Shown in pieces: positions 35,629 to 44,080 of a stretch of 64,000 nt of DNA. A model generated the notes under the pieces. The model did no database searches. It was not told where the DNA came from and was given only the letters and a program-made list of their open reading frames with translations. Positions within the stretch are counted from its first letter, which is position 1. Each line of letters starts with the position of its first letter. The stretch is from Kiritimatiellia bacterium (GTDB taxonomy: Bacteria; Verrucomicrobiota; Kiritimatiellia; RFP12; UBA1067). The stretch covers positions 15,122-79,121 of the forward strand of contig JAFRBA010000244.1 of NCBI GenBank assembly GCA_017405115.1, written 5' to 3'. A program made the translations under genes and the position numbers.

Positions 35629-36842
35629 TGCTCTTCACTGTCACGGCAAGGGACGCAGAGGGCGTCACGCGCACTTTCTCGCGGGAGGCGGAATCGCGTT
35701 CGGCGCTCGCCCTTGCGCTGCGGGCCGAGCGATGGCTAGTCCTCGACATGAAGGAGGAGAGGGCCGCGGGGCCGGCGCTTCCGCCGGCATGGCATCCGTC
35801 ATGGCTCAGGCCGGTGTCGGGCTTCGACGTCGAGATGGGCCTTCGCGAACTCGCCTCGATGCTCAGGAGCGGCATCACGCTCCTCAAGGGGCTTCGCGCG
35901 GTCGCGGAGCAGGCGCCTTCGCCGCGGGCGAAGCGCATGTGGCTGCGTGCCGCGGACAGCGTCCTGGGCGGAAGTTCGTTCGCCGCGGCATTGTCGGAGC
36001 AGCCGCGGCACTTCGGCGAGATAGTCGTTCGCCTCAGCGAGGTCGGCGAGCGTTCCGGGGAGCTGGAGCACACGGTGAGCCGCGCGGCGGACCAGCTTGA
36101 GGCGCGGCGTAACCTGCGCACGACGGTGGTGAACGCGCTGATGTACCCGTCGGTCGCCGTGCTGGCCGCCGTTGGCGTGAGCGCATACCTGGTCCTGGCG
36201 GTCATCCCGAAGATCGCGGAGTTCCTGGAGTCAGGCGGCACGGACCTGCCGGAGCTGACGCGGATGCTGATGGACATCTCGTCGTGGGTGTCTTCCAACT
36301 GGATGCTCGTCTTCGCCTGGACGGCGTGCGCGACCGCGGCGTGGTTCGTCGTGAGGATGCACGAGCGGGGGCGGGAGCTGGAGGACGTGCTCCTCCTGCG
36401 GCTTCCCGTCGCGGGGCGGATACTGCGCCTGTCGGGAACCGCGTTGTTCGCGCGCTCGATGCAGATCATGACGGAGTCCGGCGTGACGCTTCTCGACGCG
36501 CTTTCCACCGGAGCCCGGCTCATGGGGAACAGGAGGTTCCGGCGCAGGGTGCAGGACGCGCACGACGGCGTGCTTGGCGGGCGCTCCCTTGCGGAATCGC
36601 TGTCGCCCGCAGTCGAGTTCATGCCGATGATGCGCCACATGGCGGCGGTCGGCGAGGTGGGCGGCTCGCTGCCGGAGACGTTCGGGGAGACGGCACGCCT
36701 GCACGAGATGATGCTTTCGGTCGCGGTGAAGCGCTTCGGGATGCTGATCGAGCCGGTGATGATCGTCGTGACGGCCGTCATCGTGGGCTTTGTCTACATC
36801 GCGTTCTTCACGGCGATATTCGCAATGGCAGGGGCGTCGTGA
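35628..36842 (+). CDS. PilC/GspF inner-membrane platform protein
   Basis: 404 residues with two repeated T2SSF domains. The first is FDVEMGLRELASMLRSGITL...GGSSFAAAL; the second is LSGTALFARSMQIMTESGVTLL...GGRSLAESL. Hydrophobic segments lie near 165-190, 215-240 and 375-400. It couples the ATPase to the growing pilus. AUG overlaps the stop of the ATPase gene by one base. Confidence 0.92.
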   Translation: MLFTVTARDAEGVTRTFSREAESRSALALALRAERWLVLDMKEERAAGPALPPAWHPSWLRPVSGFDVEMGLRELASMLRSGITLLKGLRAVAEQAPSPRAKRMWLRAADSVLGGSSFAAALSEQPRHFGEIVVRLSEVGERSGELEHTVSRAADQLEARRNLRTTVVNALMYPSVAVLAAVGVSAYLVLAVIPKIAEFLESGGTDLPELTRMLMDISSWVSSNWMLVFAWTACATAAWFVVRMHERGRELEDVLLLRLPVAGRILRLSGTALFARSMQIMTESGVTLLDALSTGARLMGNRRFRRRVQDAHDGVLGGRSLAESLSPAVEFMPMMRHMAAVGEVGGSLPETFGETARLHEMMLSVAVKRFGMLIEPVMIVVTAVIVGFVYIAFFTAIFAMAGAS

Positions 36843-36876
36843 GGGCTGACGCGGCAAAAGGAAAGGTGAACGGCAC

Positions 36877-39015
36877 ATGAAAAAGACGTTGGTCGTGGTT
36901 GCGGGACTGGTGATCGGGGTCGGCGCGTTGGCGGCGACGAACGACCCGACGCGCGTCGCCGACGCGATGGCGGACGCGCTCAAGAGCCAGCTTGCCGACG
37001 CAAGGAGCCTCAGGCTGCATGCGCTCGTGGTTGGCGCGGGAGGCGAGGGCGTGGCGCTCGTCGGCCCGACGCCGGAAGCCGCCACTGCCGTCCGGCGCGG
37101 CACCGTCCTGCACGAGACAGTGGACGGAGTCCGCGTCGAAGTGCCGATAAGGGGCGTGAGCGAACTCGGCGTGGAGTTCGAGACGTCGAACGACGGCAAG
37201 CGGCTCTTTCTGCCGGGCTCCTTCACTCCGCTTGCCGCGCCGGCCGAAGAGCGGCCGGAATTCGTCCGCTACCTTGAGAGCGAGAAGGTGCCGATAGGGC
37301 GCCTCATGAGGCTTCTCGCGGACCAGACCGGAGTGAACATCTCGTCGTCGGACGCGACCGCCGGAAAGGCCGTCTCGATCTTCCTCCGCAACGTCACGGC
37401 GGAGGCGGCGGTCGAGGAGATATGCCGCGCCTCTGGGCTCTGGTACCGGCGCGAGCCCGGCGGCAACGTGATACGCATCACCACGATGCAGGAGTACGCC
37501 GAGAACCTCAGCACCTTCCGCGAGGAGACGACCGAGACGTTCACGCTCCTGTATCCGAACGTCGTGGAGGTCGCCGCGGCGATCTACGGGCTCTACCCCG
37601 ACCGCACGCTGCTCTCCCTCGGCGAGGAGGAGTTCGACGAGGACGACGAGTACGACCTCTCGCGGCGCTTCCGCAGGTTCCGAGTCATCGAGGAGAACGG
37701 CAACTCCCAGTTCATGGAGATGCAGGCCCCGCGCTCGTCGTCGTCCGGCAGCCGCTCCGGCGCCGGCAACTTCTCCTTCAGCCGCGGCAACGCGCTGTCG
37801 CGGCTGAACCAGTGGGACCAGCTCTACGGCCGCCGGCGCGAGATGCTGTCGGCGGGCGTCGGCCTCTCGGCCTCGGAGGCGAAGACGATGGACCAGGCGC
37901 TCGTCGGCGGGAACACGAACCTATACGACTACGCGAGGAGCCAGTGTGCGATGGGCGCGGCGAACATATTCGTGTCGGTGTCGCGCAAGAACAACATGCT
38001 CGTCGTGAGGACGAGCGACGTCAGGGTGATGGACGAGATACGCAAGCTCGTCAAGCGGCTTGACGTGCCCACGCCGATGGTCCTCATGGAGGTCAAGGTG
38101 CTGGAGCTCGACATCACGGACGACTTCAACGCCACCTTCGAGTACTTCTTCAACGCCAACTCGAAGGCGGTCGGGCGCGGCGGCCTGGACGCGAACGGGA
38201 ACAACCTGTTCGCCGACATCGCCCAGGCAACGTCCGCCGCCATGGACGGGTTCACGCCGACGTTCGCCTTCAGGACGCTCAGCAGCGAGCTCGTGACGAA
38301 GATCGAGCTCATGCAGAAGGACGGCAAGGTGAAGACCCTCGCGACGCCCACGCTGCTTACCGCGAACAACGAGGTCTCGAGGATATTCGACGGCAAGGAG
38401 TATCCGATCGTTACTGGCTGGACCGTCGGGCAGACTACGACGACGCAGGGCATCATCGACACCACGGAGCCGACGGTCGAGATAGAGCGCAAGGAAGTAG
38501 GCAACATGCTCCTCATAACGCCCAACATCAACTCGGACAGGACGGTGACGCTTCGCCTTCTGCAGGAGAATTCCACCATCAGCCCCCAGAAGGTGTTCAT
38601 TCCCGTCACTGGTGGCACCGGAGAGGACAAGGCGATAGAGTACGTGGTCTCCAGGTCGCTGACCGGCACGTTCGTCGCCAAGGACGGCATGGCGGTCATG
38701 GCGGGGGGGCTCATCAACGAGACGGAGTCGGAGCAGTACTACCGCACTCCGTTCCTGGGCTCCATTCCGCTGCTTGGATGGCTTTTCCGCGGCACCGAGA
38801 AGGTGAAGCGCCGCACCGAGCTCATAGTGCTGATACGCCCGTATGTCATCATGACTCCGTTCGAAGGCGGCAAGGCCTCGGAGGAGCTGCTCAAGGCGCT
38901 CTCCGCGCATCCCGCGAGGGACGGGCGGGGCTCGCTGATGACGCACCGCGACTCCAAGACGGGCGACGTGAAGGACCACGACGTGAAGGACGAGGGAGCA
39001 AACCTCGTCAGGTAG
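36877..39015 (+). CDS. Secretin (PilQ/GspD family)
   Basis: 712 residues with a signal peptide (LVVVAGLVIGVGALA). An N0/STN-like region (KVPIGRLMRLLADQTGVNIS, residues about 130-150) is followed by N-domains with VFVSVSRKNNMLVVRT-like repeats (NIFVSVSRKNNMLVV). The C-terminal secretin domain has VKTLATPTLLTANNE, VEIERKEVGNMLLITP and GGLINETESEQYYRTPFLG. It forms the outer-membrane pore. A Ser/Arg/Gly-rich insert (RSSSSGSRSGAGNF) interrupts the N-domains. The secretin shows that the organism has an outer membrane. Confidence 0.93.
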   Translation: MKKTLVVVAGLVIGVGALAATNDPTRVADAMADALKSQLADARSLRLHALVVGAGGEGVALVGPTPEAATAVRRGTVLHETVDGVRVEVPIRGVSELGVEFETSNDGKRLFLPGSFTPLAAPAEERPEFVRYLESEKVPIGRLMRLLADQTGVNISSSDATAGKAVSIFLRNVTAEAAVEEICRASGLWYRREPGGNVIRITTMQEYAENLSTFREETTETFTLLYPNVVEVAAAIYGLYPDRTLLSLGEEEFDEDDEYDLSRRFRRFRVIEENGNSQFMEMQAPRSSSSGSRSGAGNFSFSRGNALSRLNQWDQLYGRRREMLSAGVGLSASEAKTMDQALVGGNTNLYDYARSQCAMGAANIFVSVSRKNNMLVVRTSDVRVMDEIRKLVKRLDVPTPMVLMEVKVLELDITDDFNATFEYFFNANSKAVGRGGLDANGNNLFADIAQATSAAMDGFTPTFAFRTLSSELVTKIELMQKDGKVKTLATPTLLTANNEVSRIFDGKEYPIVTGWTVGQTTTTQGIIDTTEPTVEIERKEVGNMLLITPNINSDRTVTLRLLQENSTISPQKVFIPVTGGTGEDKAIEYVVSRSLTGTFVAKDGMAVMAGGLINETESEQYYRTPFLGSIPLLGWLFRGTEKVKRRTELIVLIRPYVIMTPFEGGKASEELLKALSAHPARDGRGSLMTHRDSKTGDVKDHDVKDEGANLVR

Positions 39016-39076
39016 CTGATAGAACCTTGGGGCGCTCGTCGGCGTTCAACAGAACAAAGAGAGGAAAGACAAAAAG

Positions 39077-40057
39077 ATGAAAAGGGCATTTACGCTCATA
39101 GAGCTTCTGATGGTCATCGCGATCATCGCCATCATTTCGACTCTTGCCGTGTCCAAGGTCGGCGGAGTGCGCGAGGCGGCGGCGCGGAAGGTCTCGCTTG
39201 CGAACCAGAAGGCCGTGGAGCGGGGGGTGGAGGCGTTCCTCGTCTCAGGCGGGTTCTTGAACAGGCTGGACAATCTTTTCTACGCCGACTGTTCCGCCGA
39301 CGCGGAGCAGGGAGCGAACGCCACCGTTGGCAGCAGGATAGTCTTCGACGCGCAGACAATCGGCGACGAGACCCTTTACTTCGGCCCGTCGAACATCGGG
39401 AGCCTCGACGCCGCGGCTGTGTCGGAGCAGAACAGCGGGCTTCACCCCGACTTGATGAAGCTCCTCTGCATGTACAGGCTGAACGAGGCCGAGGCGGCAG
39501 CCCTGCGCGAGCGGCTCGGCCTCAAGTACGTAGTGCGGCACTACGAGAAGGCGGAGGGGTATCCGTCCTACAACGGCTACGCGCATGGCGACGACGGGTC
39601 TGTGCCGGGGGCGTCAGACGGGCTTGATCCGAATCTCGCGGCGTGCATAACCAAGTCGGTTACTAACGGGCTTGTGGTTGCGGCGATAAACCCTGCGTCG
39701 CACCTTGGCCGCACGATCTACCAGGCGTTCGGCGAGGAGTACCTCTCGACCAAGCAGTGGAACGAGACGTATGCGGAGTCAGAGGTGCGGGCCGAGGTGA
39801 ACCTGAAGGGCGGCCTCCTGCTGGCGTTCGGGCTCAACGACCTGGCCTCCATAGTCGGGAACCCGAACGCAGGGCTCGAGTCGGTGCCATATGCGACTTA
39901 CGTGCAGAAGAAGTACTATTCCCGCTACATCCTGCTGTTCCGCCTGAAGACCGCGGGCTCCGGTTCCGTCGCGTCCATCACGCCCGAGTTCGTGGGCGCC
40001 CTCGACTGCTGCGGCAACACGATACGCGCGGCGCAGCACATAATCAAGAGCCTCTGA
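39077..40057 (+). CDS. Third pseudopilin with large C-terminal domain
   Basis: 326 residues. Prepilin start MKRAFTLIELLMVIAIIAII with Glu5, then STLAVSKVGGVREAAARKVS. The mature protein is unusually long and lacks the GspG calcium-loop motif. It contains FYADCSADAEQGANATVGS and a Cys pair near the end (ALDCCGNTI). GAGAGGAAAG lies before the ATG. Probably a specialised minor or adhesive pseudopilin of the operon; its exact role is unknown. Confidence 0.85.
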   Translation: MKRAFTLIELLMVIAIIAIISTLAVSKVGGVREAAARKVSLANQKAVERGVEAFLVSGGFLNRLDNLFYADCSADAEQGANATVGSRIVFDAQTIGDETLYFGPSNIGSLDAAAVSEQNSGLHPDLMKLLCMYRLNEAEAAALRERLGLKYVVRHYEKAEGYPSYNGYAHGDDGSVPGASDGLDPNLAACITKSVTNGLVVAAINPASHLGRTIYQAFGEEYLSTKQWNETYAESEVRAEVNLKGGLLLAFGLNDLASIVGNPNAGLESVPYATYVQKKYYSRYILLFRLKTAGSGSVASITPEFVGALDCCGNTIRAAQHIIKSL

Positions 40058-40086
40058 GCCCGGCGGCCCGTGGCGAAAGGACCGTC

Positions 40087-40800
40087 ATGAAGGTGGAATC
40101 TCCAGGCGTGAAGGCGGTGGTGGTGCTTTCCGGCGGACAGGACTCCGCCACGTGCCTTGCCTTGGCCGTGCGCAAATACGGTGCGGAGCGGGTTGCGGCG
40201 ATTACCTTCCGATACGGGCAGCGTCATGCGCTTGAAACGCGCTACGCGAGGCGCCTTGCCAGGCGCTTCGGCGTGGCCTTCCACAAGGTCGTGTCGCTCG
40301 GCTTCTACGGCCAGCTCACGTCCAGCGCCCTGATGTCCAAGACGGAGAGGATAAGGAAAACGGGCGGCGCGAGCTGCCCGAACACGGTCGTGGAGGGCCG
40401 CAACGCGTTTTTCCTGCTCGCGGCGGGAGTCTGGGCGAAGTCGCTTGGCGCGACGGACGTCTACACCGGAGTGTCGGAGGCCGACTTCTCCGGCTACCCA
40501 GACTGCCGCGCGGCTTTCATCAGGTCTCAGCAAAGGACGATGCGCCTTGCGCTTGAATGGCCGATCAGGATAGTGACGCCGTTCATCCACATGACCAAGG
40601 CCGAAGAGTGGGCCCTGGCCGACAGGCTGGGCATCCTCGACGTAATCGAGAACGAGACGCTCACATGCTACAACGGCGTGCCGGGGAAGGGCTGCGGGGA
40701 ATGCCCTGCCTGCAGGCTGAGGAACCGCGGGCGCGAGGAGTTCCTGAGGCGCGTCAGAGCGGAAGCGGCGCCCTCCGCGGGCGGATCCCGGGGAGCGTGA
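40087..40800 (+). CDS. queC: 7-cyano-7-deazaguanine synthase
   Basis: 237 residues from ATG 40087 (AAAGGA upstream). PP-loop VVLSGGQDSATCLALA near residue 12, FRYGQRHALE, VEGRNAFFLLAAG, YTGVSEADFSGYPDCR and the zinc Cys cluster CYNGVPGKGCGECPACRLR all fit QueC. It makes preQ0 from 7-carboxy-7-deazaguanine with ATP and ammonia, in queuosine synthesis. It lies 29 bases after the pseudopilin stop, so it may ride on the pilus operon. It overlaps the convergent gene by 47 bases. Confidence 0.95.
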   Translation: MKVESPGVKAVVVLSGGQDSATCLALAVRKYGAERVAAITFRYGQRHALETRYARRLARRFGVAFHKVVSLGFYGQLTSSALMSKTERIRKTGGASCPNTVVEGRNAFFLLAAGVWAKSLGATDVYTGVSEADFSGYPDCRAAFIRSQQRTMRLALEWPIRIVTPFIHMTKAEEWALADRLGILDVIENETLTCYNGVPGKGCGECPACRLRNRGREEFLRRVRAEAAPSAGGSRGA

Positions 40801-41218
40801 AGTTGTTCTCGCGCTTCAGCCGGTCGATTAGCGAAGAGACGGACTTCGTCCATCGCCTTGCGTTCAACGGGTTGTACCTTCGCCCGAATGCCGCGATGTT
40901 GCCGGAGAAGTGCAGCTTGATCGTGCCGGCGGCCCAGGAGCCCTGCACGTAGAACGACTTTACGCCGTCGCGGTAGCGATGGGCCCTGTGGCCGGAGTTC
41001 ATCGGGCCGCCTACGCCGAACTCGAGCCCGGGCCGGCCGTTTTCGTGGCGGCGGATCGCTGCGAGGAGCCAGGTCTGCTCGTCTGTCAGGTCGTAGTTGA
41101 CTGCGATCTGCCGGATCATTCGCCATTCCGCCGCCGGGATGAGCGGTGCGGCATGGGCGGGTGATGGTGCGCAGGACGCGACAATTGCCAGTATGGTTGC
41201 AGCGGAAAAGATCTTCAT
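40754..41218 (-). CDS. Small secreted lysozyme-like protein
   Basis: 154 residues with a signal sequence (FSAATILAIVASCAPSPAHA); the VASC could serve as a lipobox. EQTWLLAAIRRHENGRPG, then FGVGG and VQGSWAAGTIKLHFSG resemble small transglycosylase/lysozyme-type proteins with a catalytic Glu in RRHENG. A peptidoglycan-cutting role near a pilus locus would fit, but this is inference. The 3' end overlaps queC convergently. No clear ribosome site. Confidence 0.55.
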   Translation of the reverse strand: MKIFSAATILAIVASCAPSPAHAAPLIPAAEWRMIRQIAVNYDLTDEQTWLLAAIRRHENGRPGLEFGVGGPMNSGHRAHRYRDGVKSFYVQGSWAAGTIKLHFSGNIAAFGRRYNPLNARRWTKSVSSLIDRLKRENNFTLPGIRPRRAPLPL

Positions 41219-41362
41219 AGGGTGCGAATCGGCTGCTTCCGGTGTTTTGAATGGATTGTCTGCTCCTTGGATTGGCGGCGGATAGTGTACAAAAAAGTCT
41301 CCGGCTAGTCAATGGGTCCGTGGCGCAAGGGGGTGCTGAAGGCGGCGTTGGCGCGTTTATGG

Positions 41363-41368
41363 TATAAT
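41363..41368 (+). promoter_or_regulatory. Extended -10 promoter (TTTATGGTATAATATGCGG), start codon 8 bases on
   Basis: TATAAT ends 8 bases before the lepA ATG, so transcription would begin at or within about 2 bases of the start codon. No ribosome-binding site fits in the space; a leaderless mRNA is implied. Confidence 0.65.
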
Positions 41369-41376
41369 ATGCGGAA

Positions 41377-43188
41377 ATGAAGCTTGAGAACATACGCAAC
41401 TTCTGCATCATAGCGCATGTCGACCACGGAAAGACGACGCTCTCCGACCGCATCCTGGAGCTGACACACGCCATATCCGCGCGCGAGCTCAAGGAGCAGA
41501 CCCTCGACGCGATGGACCTTGAGCGCGAGCGCGGCATAACGATAAAGTCTCATCCGGTGTCCATGCGCTACACGGCCAGGGACGGCAAGACCTATCTTTT
41601 CAACCTGCTGGACACCCCGGGCCACGTCGACTTCGCCTACGAGGTGTCGCGCTCGATGGGCGCGTGCGAGGGCGCGCTGCTCGTCGTGGACGCGGCCCAG
41701 GGCGTGGAGGCCCAGACCGTGGCCAACACCTACTTCGCGCAGGACGCCCGGCTGGAGATCGTGCCGGTCCTGAACAAGGTCGACTTGCCCGGCGCGGACG
41801 TCAAGGAGGTCTCGCGCGAGATTGAGGACATCCTGGCGATACCGATGGACGACCCTCTGCTCGTCTCGGCCAAGACGGGCGAAGGATGCCCGGACGTCCT
41901 CGAGGCGATCGTCCGGCGCATACCGCCGCCGGAGACGCAGGGCGTCGACGCGCCGCTCCGGGCGCTGGTATTCGACTCCGTGTTCGACGAGTTCCGCGGC
42001 GTGATAACGTACGTGCGGGTCGTCGACGGGTCGCTCGTGGCGGGGCAGAGCGTCCGCTTCATGGCGAGCGGCGTTGCGACCACGGTCCACGAAGTAGGCG
42101 TGTTCTCTCCGACGAAGAAGCCCGTTGACCGCCTTTCCGCCGGGGAGGTAGGGTACATCGTCGGCACGGTGAAGGACCCGAGCGAGATCAAGATCGGCGA
42201 CACCGTCACGACCGCGAAGCTGGGGGCGGACGAACCTCTGCCCGGCTTTCAGGACATACGGCCCACGGTCTTCTGCGGAATCTACCCGATGTCCACGGAC
42301 GAGTTCCAGAAGGTGGAGGCGGGGCTCGAGAAGCTGCACCTGAACGACTCCGCGTTCACGTTCCACCACGAGTCGTCGCTTGCGCTCGGGTTCGGCTTCC
42401 GCTGCGGGTTCCTCGGGCTTCTCCACATGGAGATCGTGCAGGAGCGCCTGCGCCGCGAATTCGGGCTCGACATCATCTCCACCTCCCCGGGCGTCGTCTA
42501 CAAGCTCCGCCTGAAGAGCGGCGAGGAGCGCGATCTCGACAACCCGCTCCAGATGCCCGACCCGTCGGCGCTGGAGACCGTCTCCGAGCCGATCCTCAAG
42601 GCCCGCATCATCACGCCGAGCGCGTCGATAGGGGACGTCATGCGCATCGTCCTCGACCGCCGCGGGCAGGTCGAGGGCACGGAGACCATAGACGCCAAGC
42701 GCGTGATGCTTACGTGCCGCCTGCCGCTCAACGAGATACTCATCGACTTCCACGACACGCTCAAGAGCGTGAGCCACGGCTATGCCTCCATGGACTACGA
42801 GCCGGACGGCTACCAGGTCTCCGACATCGTGAAGATGGACATCCTCCTGAACGGCGAGACGGTGGACGCGTTCGCGACGCTCGTGCACCGCGACAAGGCG
42901 CGCGCGCGCGGCATGCAGATGTGCAAGGCGCTTTCGGAGACGATCCCTCCGCACCAGTTCAAGATACCGGTGCAGGCTGCGATAGGGCGCGAGATCATCG
43001 CGAGGGAGGACATCCGCCCGTTCAGGAAGGACGTTCTCGCGAAGCTCTACGGCGGCGATGTCACGCGCAAGATGAAGGTGCTGGAGAAGCAGAAGCGCGG
43101 CACGGCCCGCATGAAGGAGTTCGGCCACGTCAACGTGCCGCAGTCCGCGTTCATAGCCGTGCTGAAGGGCACCATAAAGGAGAAGTAG
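41377..43188 (+). CDS. lepA: Elongation factor 4 (ribosome back-translocase)
   Basis: 603 residues, full length. GTPase motifs are AHVDHGKTTLSDRILE (G1), ERGITIKSHPVSM (G2), DTPGHVDFAYEV (G3) and LNKVDLPGAD (G4). The LepA-specific C-terminus has REIIAREDIRPFRKDVLAK then LYGGDVTRKMKVLEKQKRG. It moves stalled ribosomes back one codon. The start codon directly follows the promoter, as noted for the -10 box. Confidence 0.97.
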   Translation: MKLENIRNFCIIAHVDHGKTTLSDRILELTHAISARELKEQTLDAMDLERERGITIKSHPVSMRYTARDGKTYLFNLLDTPGHVDFAYEVSRSMGACEGALLVVDAAQGVEAQTVANTYFAQDARLEIVPVLNKVDLPGADVKEVSREIEDILAIPMDDPLLVSAKTGEGCPDVLEAIVRRIPPPETQGVDAPLRALVFDSVFDEFRGVITYVRVVDGSLVAGQSVRFMASGVATTVHEVGVFSPTKKPVDRLSAGEVGYIVGTVKDPSEIKIGDTVTTAKLGADEPLPGFQDIRPTVFCGIYPMSTDEFQKVEAGLEKLHLNDSAFTFHHESSLALGFGFRCGFLGLLHMEIVQERLRREFGLDIISTSPGVVYKLRLKSGEERDLDNPLQMPDPSALETVSEPILKARIITPSASIGDVMRIVLDRRGQVEGTETIDAKRVMLTCRLPLNEILIDFHDTLKSVSHGYASMDYEPDGYQVSDIVKMDILLNGETVDAFATLVHRDKARARGMQMCKALSETIPPHQFKIPVQAAIGREIIAREDIRPFRKDVLAKLYGGDVTRKMKVLEKQKRGTARMKEFGHVNVPQSAFIAVLKGTIKEK

Positions 43189-43228
43189 ATGGTTTCCAGG
43201 CAGCGCACAACTGCAGCCGAAATTGTGG

Positions 43229-43234
43229 TATAAT
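43229..43234 (+). promoter_or_regulatory. Extended -10 promoter (TTGTGGTATAATTACC)
   Basis: 31 bases before the TadC-like gene, with an AGGGAAAAGAAAG ribosome site between. No clear -35. Confidence 0.6.
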
Positions 43235-43264
43235 TACCATGTCGACAGGGCAGGGAAAAGAAAG

Positions 43265-44080
43265 ATGAGCTTTGCAATGGGATCGGCCTTCAGCATTGCC
43301 GCGACCGCGTTCTGGGCGCTGTGCGCCGTCGGAATCGCGTGGTATCTCGCCGACGTCGCGAAGGACGTGACATACGTGACGCTGGCGGACGGACGGCGCC
43401 AGGAGCGCTCCATCCCCGTGCTGATCAAGGCGCTCCTTCCGCTTGCGCCGAACTTCTCGTCCATCGTGCGCCGCCCGGCGTTCGCCGGCATCGTGGCGAG
43501 GGCGGACGCGCTGCTCGTGCAGGGCGGCTTCGAGGGGCTGATCTCCGGCGAGGAGTTCGCCGCGCTCAAGATCATGATGCTCTGGATCGTCCCGGACATC
43601 TGGCTCAGGCGCGCGGTGGCGAGGCGCCACCTCTCCATCCAGCGGTCGCTTCCGTTCGTCCTCGACCTGCTCACGCTCTCCGTGGAGGCCGGCATGGACT
43701 TCATAAGCGCCTTGCAGAGGAACTGCCGGGCGCAGCGCCCGTCCCCGCTCGACGAGGAGCTTCTGCGCATGACGAAGGAGATACAGGTCGGGGCGTCGCG
43801 CAAGGACGCTCTGAAGCGCATGGCCGACAGGGTGCGCCAGCCAGACCTCCGCTCCGCCGCGTATGCGCTCATACAGGCGGACGAGCTGGGCGTGTCCATC
43901 GGCGCCATGCTGCGCATACAGTCGGAGCAGCTGCGCTCGCGCCGGTTCGACAGGGCTGAGAGGCTGGCGGCACAGGCACCGGTGAAGATGCTCGGCCCGC
44001 TGATGCTCTGCATTTTCCCTGCTGTCTTCATAATCCTGCTGGGCCCCGTCCTGGCCCAGGCAATGAAAGGTCTGTTCTGA
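43265..44080 (+). CDS. TadC-like T2SS F-domain membrane protein
   Basis: 271 residues from ATG 43265. Membrane helices lie at ATAFWALCAVGIAWYLA and near the C-terminus (LGPLMLCIFPAVFIILLGP). The F-domain core SIQRSLPFVLDLLTLSVEAGMDFISAL, read as LPFVLDLLTLSVEAGMDF, and ASRKDALKRMADRV...DLRS match TadC/GspF-like proteins of Flp/Tad pili. No TadA, TadB or Flp pilin is nearby. One base overlaps the next ATG, so it belongs with the FHA and PEGA genes. Confidence 0.85.
   Translation: MSFAMGSAFSIAATAFWALCAVGIAWYLADVAKDVTYVTLADGRRQERSIPVLIKALLPLAPNFSSIVRRPAFAGIVARADALLVQGGFEGLISGEEFAALKIMMLWIVPDIWLRRAVARRHLSIQRSLPFVLDLLTLSVEAGMDFISALQRNCRAQRPSPLDEELLRMTKEIQVGASRKDALKRMADRVRQPDLRSAAYALIQADELGVSIGAMLRIQSEQLRSRRFDRAERLAAQAPVKMLGPLMLCIFPAVFIILLGPVLAQAMKGLF

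Noticed and set aside
41305..43128. A 607-codon open frame antisense to lepA
   Set aside because: lepA on the plus strand is unmistakable and complete; the antisense frame is a codon-bias shadow.
43239..43268. A 9-codon frame (MSTGQGKER) overlapping the TadC-like start, as a leader peptide
   Set aside because: Its ATG lies 4 bases after the -10 box and so would be upstream of or at the transcription start; no ribosome site.
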